From the NCBI RefSeq assembly GCF_016801985.1, contig NZ_JAEVLS010000002.1, positions 1,240,001-1,304,000 of the forward strand: DNA of 64,000 bases. The letters run 5' to 3'. Both the position numbers and the translations under genes were made by a program. Shown piece by piece: positions 60,503 to 64,000 of the stretch (position 1 is the first letter of the stretch; each line of letters opens with the position of its first letter). Under the pieces are notes generated by a model. That model was not told the DNA's origin, searched no databases, and saw nothing but the letters and a program-made list of their open reading frames with translations. Source of the DNA: Steroidobacter gossypii (lineage in GTDB: Bacteria > Pseudomonadota > Gammaproteobacteria > Steroidobacterales > Steroidobacteraceae).

Positions 60503-62491
60503 TTAATCAGCGAGCGCGATGCGCGGCGCAACTGGCGCCTGAGACGAACTCAGGCATAGATCGAGCAGGCTCGGCACATCCAGAATCAACGCCAGCTGGC
60601 CCGTGCCGAGAATGGTCGAGCCGCCGATGCCCCGGATGCGACTGAACAGCCGCGACAAGGGCTTGATCACGGTCTGCAGCTCGCCGAGCAGCTCATCGAC
60701 GACGATGCCGAAGCGCTGGCCAGCGCAGCGGATCACCACGATGCTTTCGCGTCGGGCCGCAGTGGATCGAATAGCAAACATTTCACGCAGCCGGATGAAC
60801 GGCAGGACCGCGCCGCGCAGGTTGATGTAACGCTGCTCGCCGTCGGTCGAACGATGCTCGTCGCCCAGCTCGACGCACTCCTCCACCAGCTCCAGCGGAA
60901 TGACGAACGAGGAGCCGCCGACGCCTACCAGGAAGCCATCGATGATGGCGAGCGTGAGCGGCAGGCGAATGCGCACGGTGGTGCCTTCGCCTTCTTTGCT
61001 GTCGAGCTCGACGGTGCCGCGCAATGCATTGACGTTGCGCTTGACCACATCCATGCCGACGCCGCGACCTGACAGGTTGGTGACCTGCTCGGCGGTCGAG
61101 AAGCCCGGCTCGAAGATGAGCGCGAACACCTGGCTGTCGGTGAGCGAGCTGCCATCGGTGATCAAACCGCGCTCGATCGCCTTCGCGAGAATCCGCTCAC
61201 GCTTGAGTCCGCCACCGTCGTCGGCGACTTCGATGACCACGGAGCCCGAGTCGTGATAGGCCTCCAGGCGGACCACGCCTTCTGCGCCCTTGCCACGGGC
61301 ACGGCGCACGTCGGCTGTCTCGATGCCGTGATCGATGGCGTTGCGCACCAGGTGGGTCAACGGATCGGTGATGCTCTCGATCAGCGTCTTGTCCAGCTCG
61401 GTCTCGGCACCGCCGATCTCCAGGCGGATCTCCTTGCCGATCTCCCGAGCGACATCGCGAACGACGCGCTGGAAGCGCGAGAACGTCGGGCCGATCTGCA
61501 CCATGCGCAGCTTCAGCGCTTGATCGCGCACCTCTTCGACGAGCCGCGCCAGACGCAACGTCGATTCGTTGAGCTCGGACAGACCGGCCTTGCGCGCGGT
61601 GATCGTGGTCGCAGCGCCTGCGGTCACCAGCTCGCCGATCAGATCGATGAGCTTGTCGAGCTTGTCACCGTCGACGCGCAGCGATCGGTTGTCGGCGCTT
61701 TTGATGTCCCTGGCGCTCCTCGCGTCCCGGGTCTCGGCCTCACGCCCGGCGGTGGCTTCGTAGGCGGCCTGAGCCTTGGAACGGATCTGCAGCGTGCAGT
61801 CTTCACGCACGAATTCGAAAGCGCCTTCGATGCGCTGCCGACCCTCCTGGCTCGCCAACTCGATTTCAAAACCGAGATAGCAAGCTTCGGCATCGAAGTC
61901 TTCCGGCGACGGCAACCGCTCGGTGTTCAGCTGCAGATGCGTGATCTCGCCGAGCGTGCTCAGATAGCGAATGAAGGACAGCGGGTCCATGCCATTGCGA
62001 AGCACTTCCGTGTGGAACATCACCGAGATGTGCCAGCGCTCGCCGGGCGCCGCTGCATAGGCGGCTGTCGCCACGACATCAGTGTTTGCAGCCGAAGCGC
62101 TCGAGCCGCCGGTGTGCATATTCAACTTCTGTAACAGGCGCTCGCCCGCCGCAATGAGATCACCATCGTCCGCCTTGCCATCGGCAACGACGCCGACCAG
62201 CCGCTCGATATGATCGCGGCACTCGAGCAATATGGCTGCAAGCGCTCGGTCCATTGGGAGCGCGGCGGCGCGCACTCGATCCAGCACGCTTTCCACCACA
62301 TGCGTAAAGGCGACGATGCCGTCGAGGCCGAACAGGCCGGAGGAGCCCTTGATCGTGTGAGCTGCGCGGAAAATGGCGTTCACCGCTTCCGGGCCGGCGT
62401 TGCCCTGCTCGCACTCGAGCAGGGCCACCTCCATCTCGGCAAGCAACTCGCGGCTCTCCGCGATGAAAGTGGGCAGTGCTGTATCCGTCAT
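60503..62491 (-). CDS. cheA: Chemotaxis sensor histidine kinase CheA
   Basis: The product is 662 aa from ATG 62491, overlapping the STAS gene by 4 nt. The HPt His is residue 45 in FRAAHTIKGSSG. A dimerisation domain follows (KLIDLIGELVTAGA), then the ATPase with HLVRNAIDHGIE, DDGGGL and GRGVGMDVVKRNV, and a C-terminal CheW-like domain. It phosphorylates CheY and CheB. Confidence 0.96.
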   Translation of the reverse strand: MTDTALPTFIAESRELLAEMEVALLECEQGNAGPEAVNAIFRAAHTIKGSSGLFGLDGIVAFTHVVESVLDRVRAAALPMDRALAAILLECRDHIERLVGVVADGKADDGDLIAAGERLLQKLNMHTGGSSASAANTDVVATAAYAAAPGERWHISVMFHTEVLRNGMDPLSFIRYLSTLGEITHLQLNTERLPSPEDFDAEACYLGFEIELASQEGRQRIEGAFEFVREDCTLQIRSKAQAAYEATAGREAETRDARSARDIKSADNRSLRVDGDKLDKLIDLIGELVTAGAATTITARKAGLSELNESTLRLARLVEEVRDQALKLRMVQIGPTFSRFQRVVRDVAREIGKEIRLEIGGAETELDKTLIESITDPLTHLVRNAIDHGIETADVRRARGKGAEGVVRLEAYHDSGSVVIEVADDGGGLKRERILAKAIERGLITDGSSLTDSQVFALIFEPGFSTAEQVTNLSGRGVGMDVVKRNVNALRGTVELDSKEGEGTTVRIRLPLTLAIIDGFLVGVGGSSFVIPLELVEECVELGDEHRSTDGEQRYINLRGAVLPFIRLREMFAIRSTAARRESIVVIRCAGQRFGIVVDELLGELQTVIKPLSRLFSRIRGIGGSTILGTGQLALILDVPSLLDLCLSSSQAPVAPRIALAD

Positions 62492-62811
62492 GCCGTCGCT
62501 CGCTCCGAATCCATGCTCTGCTCGGCGTGCTGAGGAACGTTGCACAGCTTCAGCACGTCCATGACAGCTTCGCTCGGCCGCACCACATCGAGGCGATGCC
62601 CGCTCGCCGCTGCGATGCGACGAGCCATCAACACCACCTGCAAACCCGCCGTGTCGAACTCGGTGACATTCGACAGATCGAGGCGCACGTCGCCGTCCTG
62701 CGTGCGCACGGCGGCGAACAAGGTCTGTGCGACCTCGCTAGCCCGATAGATGGTCATCTCACCATCGATGCGGACTTCGCCACGCGGTGAGCTCGTTTGT
62801 TGCGAGAGCAT
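62488..62811 (-). CDS. STAS-domain protein (anti-sigma-factor-antagonist-like), first gene of the chemotaxis operon
   Basis: The product is 107 aa from ATG 62811 with AAGGA upstream. The STAS fold is clear: GEMTIYRASEVAQTL, DVRLDLSNVTEFDTAGLQVVL, with Thr at the usual Ser of D-S/T-A-G. Such proteins precede cheA in several gammaproteobacterial operons. Its link to signaling is inferred. Confidence 0.85.
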   Translation of the reverse strand: MLSQQTSSPRGEVRIDGEMTIYRASEVAQTLFAAVRTQDGDVRLDLSNVTEFDTAGLQVVLMARRIAAASGHRLDVVRPSEAVMDVLKLCNVPQHAEQSMDSERATA

Positions 62812-63032
62812 GAATCGTTCCTTTGTCAGCACGGCCCGTATCGGCTGCGCGCGATGCGATATAAAGTGCGGACAATCCCTGAATGTCTCTCGGGCAGGTC
62901 GTGTAGGTCCGCCTAAGACATTGCCCTGAGCTTGATCGAGCACTGTGCTGCCGAGTTGCGCTTGTAGTTGGTTCTTCTATTCGGGGCGTCGGCTGAGGTA
63001 CCTTTGGCCGGACCTAGATCACGGAACAGCAC

Positions 63033-63674
63033 ATGACCCAGTTGCAACTCGTCGGGCGACGCAGCTCGCATTTCACACGACTCGCACGCATCTTCGCCGA
63101 GGAGCTCGGCGTGGCTTACGAGATCCAACCCGTCTACGACATGACCGCGCGCACGCCGCAGATCTATGCCAACAACCCGGCGCTCAAGCTGCCGATTCTG
63201 CGTGCAGGCGAGGAAGTCGTCTTCGGAACGGAGAACATTTGTCGCGCCCTCGCCGACCGTGCGGGCGCCGGCGAGGAGATCGTCTGGCCGGAGCGGTTAC
63301 GGTCGACGGTATCGAGGAACGCGCAGGAAATGGTCTGGCATTGCATGACAGCACAGGTGCAGATCGTGTTCGGCGCGCAGGTGTGCAAGCTGCCCGACGA
63401 CAATTCTTATTTCGAGAAGGCGCGCAACGGCTTCGAGGGGGCGCTTGCGTGGTTGGACGAGCACGTCGGTGAGGCGTTGGATGCGCTGCCGGCGAATCGG
63501 CGACTCAGCCTGTTCGAGGCTTCGTTGTTTTGCATGATCGACCATCTGCACTTTCGCAAGACGGTGCCGGTCGAGCATCACTCAGCGTTGCAGGCGTTCG
63601 TACGCTCGTTTGCTGCCCGGCCGTCCGCGCAGCGCACGCCGTACCAATTGGAAGTGCCACCTGCGAGCGGCTGA
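63033..63674 (+). CDS. Glutathione S-transferase-like protein
   Basis: The product is 213 aa. The N-terminal thioredoxin-like domain has LQLVGRRSSHFTRLARIFAEEL and NNPALKLPILRAGEEVVFGTENI, where cis-Pro and the Glu-Asn pair bind glutathione. The C-terminal domain is helical. The usual catalytic Ser/Tyr region reads RRSSHF. It is divergent from the chemotaxis operon. Confidence 0.8.
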   Translation: MTQLQLVGRRSSHFTRLARIFAEELGVAYEIQPVYDMTARTPQIYANNPALKLPILRAGEEVVFGTENICRALADRAGAGEEIVWPERLRSTVSRNAQEMVWHCMTAQVQIVFGAQVCKLPDDNSYFEKARNGFEGALAWLDEHVGEALDALPANRRLSLFEASLFCMIDHLHFRKTVPVEHHSALQAFVRSFAARPSAQRTPYQLEVPPASG

Positions 63675-63677
63675 TCG

Positions 63678-64000
63678 TCACACTCGCAAAGTGCGCGCGG
63701 CTTGCTCGGCCAGGAGGAATGCGCCGGTGATGCCCGCACTGACGCCCAACTCCGGCGTGCGGATGTATTCATCCAGCACGCCGGGTTGGCTGAGCGGCTC
63801 CAGATAGCCTTTGAGAGCGTTGGCGGCTGCCGCCCGAATGTGAGGCAGCAATAGCCCGTTCGCCATCACGCCGCCGCCAAACACCACGCGCTCGACGGAA
63901 AGCATGAGTGCGATCGAGGCCGCCAGCTGCCCGAGATAACCGCCGATGATGGACCACGCTTCGTGGTGCGGCGGCAAGGCATCGAGCTGACAGCGCCAGC
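63678..64000 (-). CDS. ROK-family sugar kinase, C-terminal part (runs off the window)
   Basis: About 107 C-terminal residues are visible; the frame stays open to the edge. The ROK C-terminal pattern WSIIGGYLGQLAASIALML, then VVFGGGVMANGLLLPHIR and GVSAGITGAFLLAEQA, is clear. Fructokinase-type ROK enzymes share the preceding His-containing PPHHEAW segment, suggesting fructokinase. It is convergent with the GST gene, 3 nt apart. Confidence 0.82.
   Translation of the reverse strand, partial: WRCQLDALPPHHEAWSIIGGYLGQLAASIALMLSVERVVFGGGVMANGLLLPHIRAAAANALKGYLEPLSQPGVLDEYIRTPELGVSAGITGAFLLAEQAARTLRV

Noticed and set aside
1-64000. CRISPR arrays, insertion sequences and rRNA genes
   Set aside because: I looked for regular repeats, transposase motifs and rRNA-like stretches on both strands and saw none.

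Overview
The window is chromosomal DNA of a GC-rich Gram-negative bacterium. A complete ccmABCDEFGHI operon, a UrcA-family protein, a YbiI-type zinc-finger protein, an outer-membrane beta-barrel protein and a dif site of gammaproteobacterial type together suggest a gammaproteobacterium related to Steroidobacteraceae, Nevskiales or Xanthomonadales. That placement is inference from gene content; no 16S gene is present.

Layout: (1) 1-7.3 kb, host genes: YbiI-like zinc finger, alkaline-phosphatase-superfamily protein, OxlT-like MFS transporter, a pseudo-receiver, a DUF899 protein, a glycine-zipper protein and a UrcA protein. (2) 7.8-19.3 kb, an integrated virus of about 11.5 kb. It lies between two dif-like sites (7782-7809 and 19314-19341) and encodes no integrase, so it very probably entered by host XerCD recombination. 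Its genes are not those of tailed or filamentous phages. They include an HUH replication initiator with a YxxxY motif, an FtsK/HerA-A32-type packaging ATPase, a coat protein resembling the corticovirus P2 (double jelly-roll) family, a lytic transglycosylase, and many tiny single-span membrane proteins. This is the set expected of a tailless, membrane-containing PM2/FLiP-like virus. A leftmost control region has two divergently transcribed small DNA-binding proteins.

(3) 19.4-36.6 kb, host genes: a PP2C/Ser-Thr-kinase fusion next to a formate/nitrite channel, a LysE exporter, an HTTM-like membrane protein, a DUF393 protein, a LysR regulator, panB, methyltransferases, a glycoside hydrolase with a discoidin-like domain, an orphan type II thioesterase/MbtH pair, a threonine dehydratase, an M61 peptidase, a nitroreductase and a MaoC-like dehydratase. 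(4) 36.7-43.4 kb, the ccm operon on the minus strand. (5) 43517-43872, a tRNA-Leu(UAA) gene split by a 269-nt group I intron after U34 of the anticodon, in the cyanobacterial position, followed by an HNH endonuclease of the DUF222 family that lacks its 5' end.

(6) 45.5-51.1 kb, an acyltransferase-SGNH protein, an outer-membrane barrel protein, an alpha/beta hydrolase and a serine beta-lactamase-like hydrolase. (7) 51.1-54.9 kb, a NitT/TauT-type ABC transporter interleaved with a cupredoxin-like and a SCO-family protein. (8) 54.9-62.8 kb, a chemotaxis operon reading STAS-cheA-mcp-cheW-soluble mcp-cheY-cheR-cheB, then a GST and a partial ROK kinase at the right edge. The dif site places the chromosome terminus inside the window; the few KOPS-like octamers found by eye mostly point toward it.
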